Below are positions 41,901 through 48,892 of a DNA stretch of 64,000 nucleotides, in pieces. This stretch comes from Enterobacteriaceae bacterium ESL0689 (GTDB lineage: Bacteria; Pseudomonadota; Gammaproteobacteria; Enterobacterales; Enterobacteriaceae), in the NCBI GenBank assembly GCA_029433525.1, contig JAQTIF010000001.1, positions 1,240,001 to 1,304,000 on the forward strand. Direction: 5' to 3'. How positions within the stretch are numbered: position 1 is the stretch's first letter; the number at the start of each line of letters is the position of its first letter. The position numbers and the translations under genes were made by a program. The notes beneath the pieces were generated by a model. The model saw nothing but the letters and a program-made list of their open reading frames with translations, ran no database searches and was not told the DNA's origin.

Positions 41901-42005
41901 GCCTATGGCGAAGCGATGTATGACCGTGAGGTTCAGGCGCTGTCGGTCAGTGATAAAAAGCTGGTAGTGGTTCCGGCAGACCCGCCCACTGTTGCTAAAA
42001 AATAA
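35991..42005 (+). CDS. Large bacterial alpha-2-macroglobulin, membrane-anchored
   Basis: A 2004-residue alpha-2-macroglobulin-family protein, thought to trap proteases in the periplasm. It has no lipobox; residues 1-35 are hydrophobic/basic and 72-92 form a membrane segment (SLTILLLLCATAGGIYGW), so it is probably anchored in the inner membrane. Macroglobulin-like beta domains fill most of the length, with an acidic insert (DDDDDQDDDPRSDE) near residue 595. The thioester motif CSEQ is at Cys1511-Gln1514. E. coli YfhM, which lies at the same place before pbpC, is a 1653-residue lipoprotein with a different N-terminus and CLEQ. Coupling with pbpC (68-base gap) suggests wall repair linked to protease defence. 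Confidence 0.9.
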   Translation: MDLLRILLHLPFSLIKGIFRVLTFILRLLGRIIRPVIGNIDWRAPGWWQATSGGLMRGFTRMENGVDKHPKAISLTILLLLCATAGGIYGWHMWLNRPQPIEPAPMVYQETRVRVSNPKAINYTAQDITPQQLTLTFSHSAAPLTDVGKVIKKGIALKPEIAGEWKWNSDDKLVFTPKKPLPMGSQYTVSITPEILLAPQIKLTTTDYTFTAPAFEYQFGTAEYYQDPQAPQKRSAIFNVAFNAPVDVASFEKHIALGLREGKAKKEARLKYSVVYDQKKLNAWVHSEPLQALDHGGSVQMRISEGVKASVASNETSRARDISVTIPTLYSLTVNNTSAQVVDADGEKSQRVLIIDFSDAVKDKDIRRAVKAWLLPQHNPNDAHAATGPDDYASWDVDSVENNVLAQSTPLDIVLNEAENDYQRQFSFRFDAPAHRAMLLEIDNVLTSSGGYKMAEKVYRIVKVPNYPRSLQFMSQGSLLSVNGDQQISVAARNVPGMRLDIKRVIPSQLQHIVSFKSHIYPSVEFDRLNDEYFTEHFKYQTAVNNDKPGEVHYQGIDLSHYLSTDPRSHRGIFLLTLSQWDPKKEKSAADDDDDQDDDPRSDEAPARDARFVVVTDLGILARRSQDKTHDLFVQSIHSGTPVSNARVSVIAKNGVTLLTQTTGADGHVRFPALDVYTSERQPVMFLVEKEGDVSFLPVGRYNDRGLDFSRFDIDGDETPTDPRRLNSYLFSDRGVYRPGDTFNIGLITRAADWRMGLADVPVRAEIRDPRDKLMSTIPLKLSASGFNELSYTTDDHSPTGEWNVYLYLIDKNNESSVLLGHTTVNVKEFEPDQLKVKLQLTPERPQGWVKPTELQASIDVQNLFGTPAQDRRVASKLTLRPMYPGFEAFPDYTFYENRQNNDGFETHLEDRTTDEKGSATIPLDLHSYADATYQLQLLSEAFVAGGGRSVSATARVLVSPYDYLIGVKADGDLGYINRDALRQLHIIAVDPTLKQIALSGLKTVLIEQKYISVLTRQDSGVYKYQSKMKEVVLSQQLLALSAQGSDLTLATDKPGDFVLVVEDAQGKVLNRIAYSVVGEANLSRSLDRNAELKLKLNQAEYQPGEEIEVAINAPYTGSGLITIEKEKVYSWQWFHTDTTSSVQTIRVPEAMEGNGYVNVQFVRDVNSSEIFMSPLSYGVMPFKISTKARQNALEVKAPDVIKPGENLAMTVITDGPQQVALFAVDEGILQVARYRLKDPLTYFFRKRELAVESSQILDLILPEFSKLMQLTAAPGGDSGEGLDLNVNPFKRKRDKPVTYWSGITEVNGEKTFYYPVPDYFNGKIRVMAISVTADKIGKAQTAATVRDNFIMTPNVPAMVAPGDEFDVSVGVSNNLEGLNGQRVAIGVHLTVPPQLEVVGQADQNLSLGEKREGVIYFRLRAKAVPGDAPLLFEAKYGDKTSRRTISTSVRPASPFRTQSVMGRMSGSRQNIDNLRQMFDDYAVRKAALSNSPLVLTDGLSQYLTDYPYYCSEQIVSRSIPMILETLHPEMSATQNQAENRKRLKDMLAVLRARQNDSGAIGLWRSSPQTDPFVTPYVVQYLLEARTAGVALPLGMLDDANAALRELAANQRDDLYTLRLRAWAIYLLTRQGEITTGWLASVQDALQKRYPENGKTDLSALYLASSYRMLKMDDEASKLLQPTWQQLSRAYNKGWWTQNYFDPLVQDATRLYLITRHFPEKVSSIPPQVLENMVKSLKEERYTTYSSAMSMLALASYSEQVAAQATTADALKITQIRATKNVEPQLISSVQGLFARARFSAEAKALRMENDNDAPAWYVVTQAGYDRAAPKKAISRGLEITRDYTDEQGNPVTQVTLGQKINVHLKVRANSQQGLDNLAIVDLLPGGFEVVQQAPPEPESDNSDGENEASDSEGSAAWLSPLAASGSTWAVDYSDIREDRVVIYGSATTDVQEFVYQIKATNTGSFIIPPAYGEAMYDREVQALSVSDKKLVVVPADPPTVAKK

Positions 42006-42073
42006 CCGACAACAGACGACGCCCTGTGATTCTGGCAGGGCGTCACTGACGCTAAGCAGCAATAAGTAGCAAG

Positions 42074-44443
42074 ATGAACACCTTTGCCGTTTTTTTCAAA
42101 ACCACCTGGCGTCTGCTGCAAAATATCGCGGTGGCGGTATTTTTACTGGCGCTGCTGACGCTGGCGTGTCGCCTGTGGCCACATCCGCCGCTTTCTCGGG
42201 AACAACCTTTCTCCACTGTCTATTACGACCGTCAGGGTACGCTGATGCGTATCACCCTGGCGAATGATGATCGTTATCGCGTGTGGACACCGCTGGAGCA
42301 GGTTTCGCCGCTGGCTGTCAGGGCGCTGTTGCTGCACGAAGATCGCTGGTTTTACCTCAATCCAGGGTTCAATCCAGTCAGCCTGATGCGCGGGTTCTGG
42401 CGCAGCTATGTGACGGGCGGAAAAATGCAGGGCGGATCGACCATTACCATGCAACTGGCGCGGATGCACTGGCACCTGAATACCCGCACGCCATCAGGCA
42501 AGATAATGCAGGTTTTACGCGCCATTCAGCTTGAGCTGAGTTATTCTAAACACGATATCCTCGAAGCCTATCTGAACTATGCGCCCTATGGTCGTAACAT
42601 TGAAAGTATTGGCGCCGCCAGCCTGATCTATTTCAACAAGGCGCCAAAAGATCTGACCTTACCGGAGGCGCTGACACTCGCCGTTTTACCGCAATCCCCC
42701 CGCTACCGTATCGACACCCGTACCGGGGTACTGGGCACGGCACTGACCCAGGCACGCAACCAGCTGTTCACCCGCTGGCAGGCGCATTACGCTACTGACA
42801 GCAGCCAGCGTTCATTGTTCAGATTACCGCTGGCGCTGCGTCAGCCTGAGCAGATGCCCTATATCGCACCGCACTTTATCGAACAGTTACGCCAGCAAAA
42901 CCGGCAGCAGATTCAGAGCGATAAGCGTGTGGATACCACTCTGGACGCAGGTTTGCAGCGCTTGCTTGAGCGGCAGATCAATGCGTTCATCCTCCGCAAT
43001 CAAAGCCGTGGTATCCATAATGCCGCCGCGCTGCTGGTAGATACCCGCGACATGGGGGTGCGGGCGCTGGTGGGATCGGCGGATTATTACAATCGTGACA
43101 TTCAGGGACAGGTGAACGGTACTAACGCGAAGCGCTCGCCAGGATCGGCGCTCAAACCCTTTATTTACGCGCTGGGAATAGAGCAGGGGGTACTGCATCC
43201 GATGACCATTCTGAAAGATGTGCCATCGGCGTTCGGTGCTTATGCGCCGGAAAATTTCGACCGTCGCTTTCTCGGGCCGCTGACGGCGACGGACGCCCTG
43301 AACTTCAGCCGGAATATTCCGGCGGTCTATGTCGCGTCACAGCTACGGCAGCCGACCTTCTACCAGTTTCTGCGGCTCTCCGGGATCGCCAGTATGGCCA
43401 GCAAAAACCATTACGGCTTGTCGCTGGTATTAGGCGGCGGTGAAGTGACGATGCAGGAGCTGGCAAAACTGTACGCGCTACTGGCGAACCGGGGAGTGCT
43501 GCAACCGTTACAGATGCAGAAAAATGAACCCAGTAGCGCAATGCCGGTCAGATTACTCAGTGAGGAGGCCAGCTTTATGACGCTGGATATGTTGCGCCAG
43601 CATCGCCGTCCGGGCGATACGCTGGCGCAGCGACCCTCTTCGTTACCGGTGTACTGGAAAACCGGCACCTCATGGGGATTTCGTGACGCCTGGAGTGTGG
43701 GGATTTTCGGGCCGTATGTTTTAGTGGTCTGGGAAGGCAATTTTGATGGCAGAGGCAATAATGCCCTGGTCGGTGCCGAAGCCGCCGCACCGCTGTTTTT
43801 CAATATCATCGACAGCATCAACGCCAGCTATCCCGCTTTGCAGGAACCCCGACATGCGTTTCCGAAACAACTGAAGCGTGTTGATATCTGCCTCGCCAGC
43901 GGCAATTTACCGACAGCGTGGTGCCAGCAGAAGGGGCGGACGTGGTTTATTCCGGGAAAATCACCGATCAAAGTCGATACCGTTTACCGCCCGGTGATAC
44001 TGGATAAACTGACCGGCGAGGTGGCATGCCCGCCTTATGAAAAAAACACCACCCGCACAGAAGTTTTTGAATTCTGGCCGTCTGATCTGGCTAATGTCTT
44101 CGCCCAGGCAGGGTTGCCAAAACGCAAACCACCGGTGAATCATTGTAAAGATGCCGCTCTGGATGTCAGCGGAAATCCTCCGCGCATTACCTCGCCGCTG
44201 AAAAATACGGTCTATACCTTACGGCAATCGCAGCAAGGGCGCGATAAAATTTCATTCAGCACCGTAACCGATGCCGACAGCAAAACGGTCTACTGGTTTG
44301 TCGATGATATTTACCTCGGCAGTTCGGCCAGCAAAGCGGCGATCGACTGGCGGCCAGTCAACAGAGGACAATATCGCATCCGCGCCGTCGATGATCATGG
44401 CCGTGCTGACAGTCGGCTTATCCAGATTGAGCTTTCAGATTAA
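42074..44443 (+). CDS. pbpC: Penicillin-binding protein 1C
   Basis: A bifunctional peptidoglycan synthase of 789 residues (E. coli 770). An N-terminal membrane segment (about 16-35) is followed by a glycosyltransferase domain with EDRWF (catalytic Glu89) and GGSTITMQLAR. The transpeptidase domain has SALK (Ser358-Lys361) and KTG (529-531). A C-terminal family-specific domain with several cysteines (residues about 600-789) closes the protein. It is paired with the alpha-2-macroglobulin gene, as in many proteobacteria. Confidence 0.95.
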   Translation: MNTFAVFFKTTWRLLQNIAVAVFLLALLTLACRLWPHPPLSREQPFSTVYYDRQGTLMRITLANDDRYRVWTPLEQVSPLAVRALLLHEDRWFYLNPGFNPVSLMRGFWRSYVTGGKMQGGSTITMQLARMHWHLNTRTPSGKIMQVLRAIQLELSYSKHDILEAYLNYAPYGRNIESIGAASLIYFNKAPKDLTLPEALTLAVLPQSPRYRIDTRTGVLGTALTQARNQLFTRWQAHYATDSSQRSLFRLPLALRQPEQMPYIAPHFIEQLRQQNRQQIQSDKRVDTTLDAGLQRLLERQINAFILRNQSRGIHNAAALLVDTRDMGVRALVGSADYYNRDIQGQVNGTNAKRSPGSALKPFIYALGIEQGVLHPMTILKDVPSAFGAYAPENFDRRFLGPLTATDALNFSRNIPAVYVASQLRQPTFYQFLRLSGIASMASKNHYGLSLVLGGGEVTMQELAKLYALLANRGVLQPLQMQKNEPSSAMPVRLLSEEASFMTLDMLRQHRRPGDTLAQRPSSLPVYWKTGTSWGFRDAWSVGIFGPYVLVVWEGNFDGRGNNALVGAEAAAPLFFNIIDSINASYPALQEPRHAFPKQLKRVDICLASGNLPTAWCQQKGRTWFIPGKSPIKVDTVYRPVILDKLTGEVACPPYEKNTTRTEVFEFWPSDLANVFAQAGLPKRKPPVNHCKDAALDVSGNPPRITSPLKNTVYTLRQSQQGRDKISFSTVTDADSKTVYWFVDDIYLGSSASKAAIDWRPVNRGQYRIRAVDDHGRADSRLIQIELSD

Positions 44444-44584
44444 GCGACTTGTAGGGGAGCAGTTATAACCAGTAGATATACTGGCGGATACGCCCTCATC
44501 AGCATAATGGTGTTAGCACGAAGAATAAAAGTGGAGGGCTATACTGGTGTTCTGATTTCGTGATCCACGACAGTCAGTCAAAAA

Positions 44585-44659
44585 TGGCTGGGGTACGAGG
44601 ATTCGAACCTCGGAATGCCGGAATCAGAATCCGGTGCCTTACCGCTTGGCGATACCCCA
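44585..44659 (-). tRNA. tRNA-Gln (anticodon CTG)
   Basis: 75 bases with encoded CCA; full cloverleaf TGGGGTATCGCC... with anticodon CTG in GGATTCTGATTCC. Last gene of the tRNA operon. It is identical in sequence to the copy at 44801-44875. Confidence 0.95.
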
Positions 44660-44703
44660 ATTGAAGTTGTCGATTTACCGGATATGGCCGATATATCTTA
44701 ATA

Positions 44704-44780
44704 TGGTGGCTACGACGGGATTCGAACCTGTGACCCCATCATTATGAGTGATGTGCTCTAACCAACTGAGCTACGTAGCC
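44704..44780 (-). tRNA. tRNA-Met elongator (anticodon CAT)
   Basis: 77 bases with encoded CCA, starting GGCTACGTAGCTCAGTTGGT; anticodon CAT in ACTCATAATG. The acceptor stem G-C pair and D-loop identify the elongator type rather than the initiator. It corresponds in position to E. coli metU. Confidence 0.95.
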
Positions 44781-44800
44781 ATAACCAGAAAAAGATCAGA

Positions 44801-44875
44801 TGGCTGGGGTACGAGGATTCGAACCTCGGAATGCCGGAATCAGAATCCGGTGCCTTACCGCTTGGCGATACCCCA
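44801..44875 (-). tRNA. tRNA-Gln (anticodon CTG)
   Basis: 75 bases with encoded CCA; anticodon CTG. It occupies the place between the first Gln gene and the second Met gene where E. coli has a TTG-anticodon Gln gene. Confidence 0.95.
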
Positions 44876-44907
44876 ATATCCGTATGGTGGGACGCAGGTA
44901 TAAAAAG

Positions 44908-44982
44908 TGGCTGGGGTACCTGGATTCGAACCAGGGAGTGCCGGTATCAAAAACCGGTGCCTTACCGCTTGGCGATACCCCA
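44908..44982 (-). tRNA. tRNA-Gln (anticodon TTG)
   Basis: 75 bases with encoded CCA; anticodon TTG in GGTTTTTGATACC. It corresponds to E. coli glnU/glnW and is the only TTG-type Gln gene in the cluster. Confidence 0.95.
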
Positions 44983-45005
44983 TCCGTGCAACGCTGACGG
45001 GTGAA

Positions 45006-45090
45006 TGGTGCGGGAGGCGAGACTTGAACTCGCACACCTTACGGCGCCAGAACCTAAATCTGGTGCGTCTACCAATTTCGCCACTCCCGC
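45006..45090 (-). tRNA. leuW: tRNA-Leu (anticodon TAG)
   Basis: 85 bases with encoded CCA and a long variable arm; anticodon TAG in GATTTAGGTTC. It corresponds to E. coli leuW by sequence and by position after the first Met gene. Confidence 0.95.
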
Positions 45091-45099
45091 AGAAAAAGA

Positions 45100-45176
45100 T
45101 GGTGGCTACGACGGGACTCGAACCTGTGACCCCATCATTATGAGTGATGTGCTCTAACCAGCTGAGCTACGTAGCC
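45100..45176 (-). tRNA. tRNA-Met elongator (anticodon CAT)
   Basis: 77 bases with encoded CCA; anticodon CAT. First gene of the operon, in the position of E. coli metT. It differs from the second Met copy by only a few bases. Confidence 0.95.
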
Positions 45177-45215
45177 CTCTTTTTTCGCGCTACCTAAATC
45201 GGCGTTGCGGGGCGC

Positions 45216-45244
45216 ATTATGCGTATTGGGCTGGCAAGCGTCAA
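45216..45244 (-). promoter_or_regulatory. Promoter of the Met-Leu-Gln tRNA operon
   Basis: On the minus strand TTGACG (45244-45239) and CATAAT (45221-45216) are 17 bases apart and are followed by a GC-rich discriminator GCGCCCC, the mark of a stringently controlled stable-RNA promoter. It lies about 40 bases before the first tRNA. Between it and the asnB terminator nothing else is seen. Confidence 0.85.
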
Positions 45245-45476
45245 CTAATTTTTCAGCGAAAATCACCGGAAGAAGATTGTTTGCTCAGCTTGCGAACAGC
45301 CTGGCGCAATAATCGGCAATTATGGCAGGTTTATCATGGATTCGTGCTAAATTAAGCGATAAATAGACAGATTTCAGCGCAACCGTGGGATGATCGCGCA
45401 TTCTGGCGCGCGCTCAATCAACGGTAAATGATGAATAAGAGCGGTAAAAAGCAATGTATTACTGTCGTTAAATGGC

Positions 45477-45505
45477 GAAGAGGGAAAAACCGCTTTTCCC
45501 TCTTC
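45477..45505 (-). terminator. Terminator downstream of asnB
   Basis: GAAGAGGGAAAA (45477-45488) pairs perfectly over 12 bases with TTTTCCCTCTTC (45494-45505), about 50 bases past the asnB stop. Confidence 0.7.
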
Positions 45506-45557
45506 TGTTATCAGTCAGCAAACTGCGCAGGTGGCAGCCGTTTGCTGTATTCTGCGC

Positions 45558-47222
45558 TTATTTATACGCCGACTGATGAACACCTACCGCGCGACCCGAG
45601 GGATCATCCATGGTTTTGAATGCCTCATCCCACTCAATGGCCTTCGCGGAAGAACAGGCAACCGAAGGGCCGCCAGGGACACATTCCGCAGCACTGGGCA
45701 GCGGAAACAGTTCTTCAAAGATTTCGCGATACAGATAGCCCTCTTTCGAGGTTGGGGTATTGTACGGAAAACGGAAGCTCGCGGTGGCCAGTTGCTGATC
45801 AGAAATTTGCTGGCTGGCGACCTCTTTCAGGGTATCGATCCAGCTATAGCCGACACCATCAGAGAACTGCTCTTTCTGCCGCCAGACAATACTGGCAGGG
45901 AGATAGGATTCAAAACATTCGCGCAGAATATGTTTTTCCATTTTATCTTTGCCACACATTTTGTCCTGTGGGTTTATGCGCATGGCGACATCAAGGAACT
46001 GTTTATCGAGGAACGGAACCCGTGCTTCCACTCCCCAGGCGGCCATCGCTTTATTGGCGCGCGCGCAGTCAAACATATGTAATGCCAGTAACTTACGCAC
46101 TGTTTCTTCGTGCAGTTCTTTAGCGTCAGGTGCTTTGTGGAAGTAAAGATAACCACCAAAAACTTCATCCGACCCTTCACCAGACAGCACCATTTTGATT
46201 CCCATCGCTTTGATTTTGCGCGCCATCAGGTACATTGGTGTTGAAGCGCGGATGGTGGTGACATCATAGGTTTCGATGTGGTAGATAACGTCACGGATGG
46301 CGTCCAGCCCCTCCTGGACAGTAAAATGGATCTCGTGGTGAATGGTGCCCAGATGGTTCGCCACCTCTTGTGCCGCTTTCAGATCCGGCGAGCCTTGCAG
46401 GCCGACAGCAAAAGAGTGCAATTGCGGCCACCAGGCTTCGCTGCGCTCCTGATCTTCCACCCGGCGGGCAGAGAATTTTTTGGTGATCGCCGAGATAATA
46501 GAGGAATCCAGGCCACCGGAGAGCAGCACGCCGTAAGGGACATCAGACATCAGATGGCTTTTTACTGACTCTTCCAGCGCCTGACGTAGTGCATTTTTAT
46601 CGGTCACATTATTTTTGACCGCATCATAGCTAAACCAGTCACGCTGATAATATTGTTTGATTTCCCCGTCTTTACTCCACAGATAGCTGCCTGGCGGAAA
46701 CTCTTTAATGGTTCGGCAGACCGGAACCAGTGCTTTCATTTCAGAAGCAACATAGAAGTTACCGTGTTCATCATAGCCGGTATACAGGGGAATAATTCCC
46801 AGATGATCACGCCCAATCAGCCACGCGTCCTGTTCACTGTCATATAATACGAAAGCGAACATTCCACGCAGTTGATCAAGAAAGGCGGCGCCTTTTTCCT
46901 GATAGAGCGCGAGGATGACTTCGCAATCAGAACCTGTCTGGAAGGTATAGCGATCACGGTATTCAGCACGCAATGCCTGATGATTATAGATTTCACCATT
47001 CACGGCCAGCACATGCGTTTTTTGCGGATTATAGAGTGGTTGAGCCCCCGCATTAACGTCGACAATGGATAGGCGCTCATGAGCCAGAATCGCTTTATCA
47101 CTGGCATATATACCGGACCAGTCGGGCCCACGATGGCGCATCAGGCGGGAAAGTTCCAGCGCTTTTTTACGCAGTTCGCCCGCATCCGTTTTAATATCCA
47201 GTACACCAAAAATTGAACACAT
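45558..47222 (-). CDS. asnB: Asparagine synthetase B (glutamine-hydrolysing)
   Basis: Makes asparagine from aspartate, ATP and glutamine. The product has 554 residues, equal to E. coli AsnB. Cys2 is the amidotransferase nucleophile (MCSIFGV); the synthetase domain has the pyrophosphatase loop SGGLDSSI. ATG at 47222 has GGAAG upstream; an earlier in-frame start would bury Cys2 and is rejected. It lies next to the tRNA operon as in E. coli. Confidence 0.96.
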   Translation of the reverse strand: MCSIFGVLDIKTDAGELRKKALELSRLMRHRGPDWSGIYASDKAILAHERLSIVDVNAGAQPLYNPQKTHVLAVNGEIYNHQALRAEYRDRYTFQTGSDCEVILALYQEKGAAFLDQLRGMFAFVLYDSEQDAWLIGRDHLGIIPLYTGYDEHGNFYVASEMKALVPVCRTIKEFPPGSYLWSKDGEIKQYYQRDWFSYDAVKNNVTDKNALRQALEESVKSHLMSDVPYGVLLSGGLDSSIISAITKKFSARRVEDQERSEAWWPQLHSFAVGLQGSPDLKAAQEVANHLGTIHHEIHFTVQEGLDAIRDVIYHIETYDVTTIRASTPMYLMARKIKAMGIKMVLSGEGSDEVFGGYLYFHKAPDAKELHEETVRKLLALHMFDCARANKAMAAWGVEARVPFLDKQFLDVAMRINPQDKMCGKDKMEKHILRECFESYLPASIVWRQKEQFSDGVGYSWIDTLKEVASQQISDQQLATASFRFPYNTPTSKEGYLYREIFEELFPLPSAAECVPGGPSVACSSAKAIEWDEAFKTMDDPSGRAVGVHQSAYK

Positions 47223-47440
47223 AGCTTTCTTCCTTCTTTGTATTCCGGTTTTATCCAGTAGCGAAGCCCCGGTGTGTGTTAACAAGAAAATGCCGTAAAG
47301 CAAAGAGAGACGCAAGAGGTAGAGGAATATAAAAATAAAAAATTCAATAACGATTATTGAATATTAAAAAAATGAGATATTTAACACGCTGTTATTGATG
47401 AATATTCAATTTCAGGCCGCTTTTATTAGATAATGCTTTT

Positions 47441-47470
47441 CTGGCGTGTGATGATAGTCAGACACGCCAG
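47441..47470. other. Hairpin in the asnB-umpH gap
   Basis: CTGGCGTGT (47441-47449) pairs perfectly with ACACGCCAG (47462-47470), just after the umpH stop on the minus strand. There is no T-run, so a terminator role is only possible. The rest of the 264-base gap is AT-rich and holds the asnB promoter region. Confidence 0.45.
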
Positions 47471-47486
47471 GTAGGCTCGCTGTTGT

Positions 47487-48239
47487 TCAGAAAATATCAA
47501 TTTCAGCCACAGAGGAGTAAATCCATGAAGGTCTGAATGGCATATTGTCAATATCTTCTCGCGCGGAAACGCCAGAAAGCACCAGAATGGTCTTCAGTCC
47601 CGCCTGGACGCCAGCCAGAATATCGGTCGTCAGGTTATCGCCGACAATGACAGTCTGTTCAGAATGCGCCGCTATTTTATTCAGGGCCGAACGGATAATC
47701 CACGGGCTGGGTTTACCGACATAGAAGGGGGTGCGCCCCGATATTTTCTCAATACCGGCACACAGTGCGCCGCAGGCCGGGGTATAGCCATGACCATGTG
47801 TATCCGGATTAGTGGCAATAAAACGGGCACCGCGGGTGACAAAAAAGGCGGCTTTATGCATCATTTCCCAGTTAAACGAGCGTGTTTCGCCGACAATAAC
47901 AAAATCCGGGTTGACATCGGTGATGGTGAAACCGGCCTTATAGAGTTCATGAATCAAGGCCCCTTCGCCGACAACATACGCCTTTTTGCCCTCCTGGCGC
48001 TGCAAAAAGTCGGCGGTTGCCATTGCTGAAGTGTAAAAGATGCTATCCGGAACATCGATCCCCGCCGTGGCAAAGCGGTTAGCCAGATCCTGTGCCGTCT
48101 GGGAAGGGTAGTTCGTCAGGATCACCAGCGGCATTCCTTTTTCAGCTACGCGTTTAATAAATTCTGCCGCACCTGGAATGGCAATATTGTCGTGCATCAG
48201 TACACCGTCAATATCACAAATGATGTTTTTAATTGTCAT
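47487..48239 (-). CDS. umpH: Ribonucleotide monophosphatase UmpH (NagD)
   Basis: A HAD-superfamily phosphatase that prefers UMP and other nucleoside monophosphates. The product has 250 residues, equal to E. coli. The HAD nucleophile motif DIDGVLMHD (Asp9, Asp11), the LTNYPSQT motif and IVGDNLTTDILAG are present. In E. coli it is the last gene of nagBACD; here it is separated from nagA by 653 bases with no nagC. Confidence 0.95.
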   Translation of the reverse strand: MTIKNIICDIDGVLMHDNIAIPGAAEFIKRVAEKGMPLVILTNYPSQTAQDLANRFATAGIDVPDSIFYTSAMATADFLQRQEGKKAYVVGEGALIHELYKAGFTITDVNPDFVIVGETRSFNWEMMHKAAFFVTRGARFIATNPDTHGHGYTPACGALCAGIEKISGRTPFYVGKPSPWIIRSALNKIAAHSEQTVIVGDNLTTDILAGVQAGLKTILVLSGVSAREDIDNMPFRPSWIYSSVAEIDIF

Positions 48240-48582
48240 GATGTGTCCGACTTTGTTGAAGAAAAACGCAACTATATAGCATAGCTATGTCAATTTTCCA
48301 GCAAACGCCACACGATTATAGCGCCAGGCATAGCCGTTTTATTTGGCGAAAAGCGGGCGATTCTGCGCGGATTGGTTGCGAACAATGTGAAGGGAATACC
48401 TGCCTGAGAGTCGGGATAACACTATTTTTTGTGCCGACGCGCGAATGCACTCTATCCGATTTGTGTTTTTTTATATCTGGCAGATCCGCTGTGCTGTTAC
48501 ACGCGGCTTTTTATTCCTGAAAACTTCATTCGGCAGTATAGTGACGGTGTTTCTGGTCAGGAAATCTGAGAGGTAAGGTGCG

Positions 48583-48891
48583 ATGAAACTCACTGAAGAA
48601 GTACTGTTAGCGTCAGGATTCAGTCCCCGGAAGTTGCAAATAATTAAAAACCATAATGCAGGTTTTGACGAAACTTTTGATGATGCTATTCGGGGTTTTG
48701 CTGAAGGATTCAGGGGGATGTTATGGGGTCTGACAGGTTGTGCGGCACTGTTTATTTGTGTTTGTTTTTCAAAAGATCAATCCAATATAGTAGCTACGGG
48801 GATCGCCCTGTTAATTGTGATCCCCTTTGCGGTATTCATACACCCGCCAGTTTTGTCTTATAAGTCCAGGCGGTACTGGAGAATACACTGA
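48583..48891 (+). CDS. Hypothetical two-helix membrane protein
   Basis: A 102-residue frame with a good ribosome binding site (GAGGTAAGG) before the ATG. The soluble N-terminal part (about 1-45, LASGFSPRKLQIIKNHNAGF) is followed by two hydrophobic segments, about 47-62 and 68-90. The DNA is AT-richer than its neighbours. It is convergent with nagA, whose stop lies 2 bases away. I recognise no family. It sits where E. coli has nagC. From 48240 to 48582 no gene is convincing. Confidence 0.6.
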   Translation: MKLTEEVLLASGFSPRKLQIIKNHNAGFDETFDDAIRGFAEGFRGMLWGLTGCAALFICVCFSKDQSNIVATGIALLIVIPFAVFIHPPVLSYKSRRYWRIH

Positions 48892-48892
48892 T

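Noticed and set aside
44585-45176. Small coding frames across the tRNA cluster
   Set aside because: They are translations of tRNA genes and repeat because the tRNAs repeat.
48287-48520. 77-codon plus-strand frame between umpH and nagA
   Set aside because: No ribosome binding site, no hydrophobic or known motif, and it lies in the umpH promoter region.
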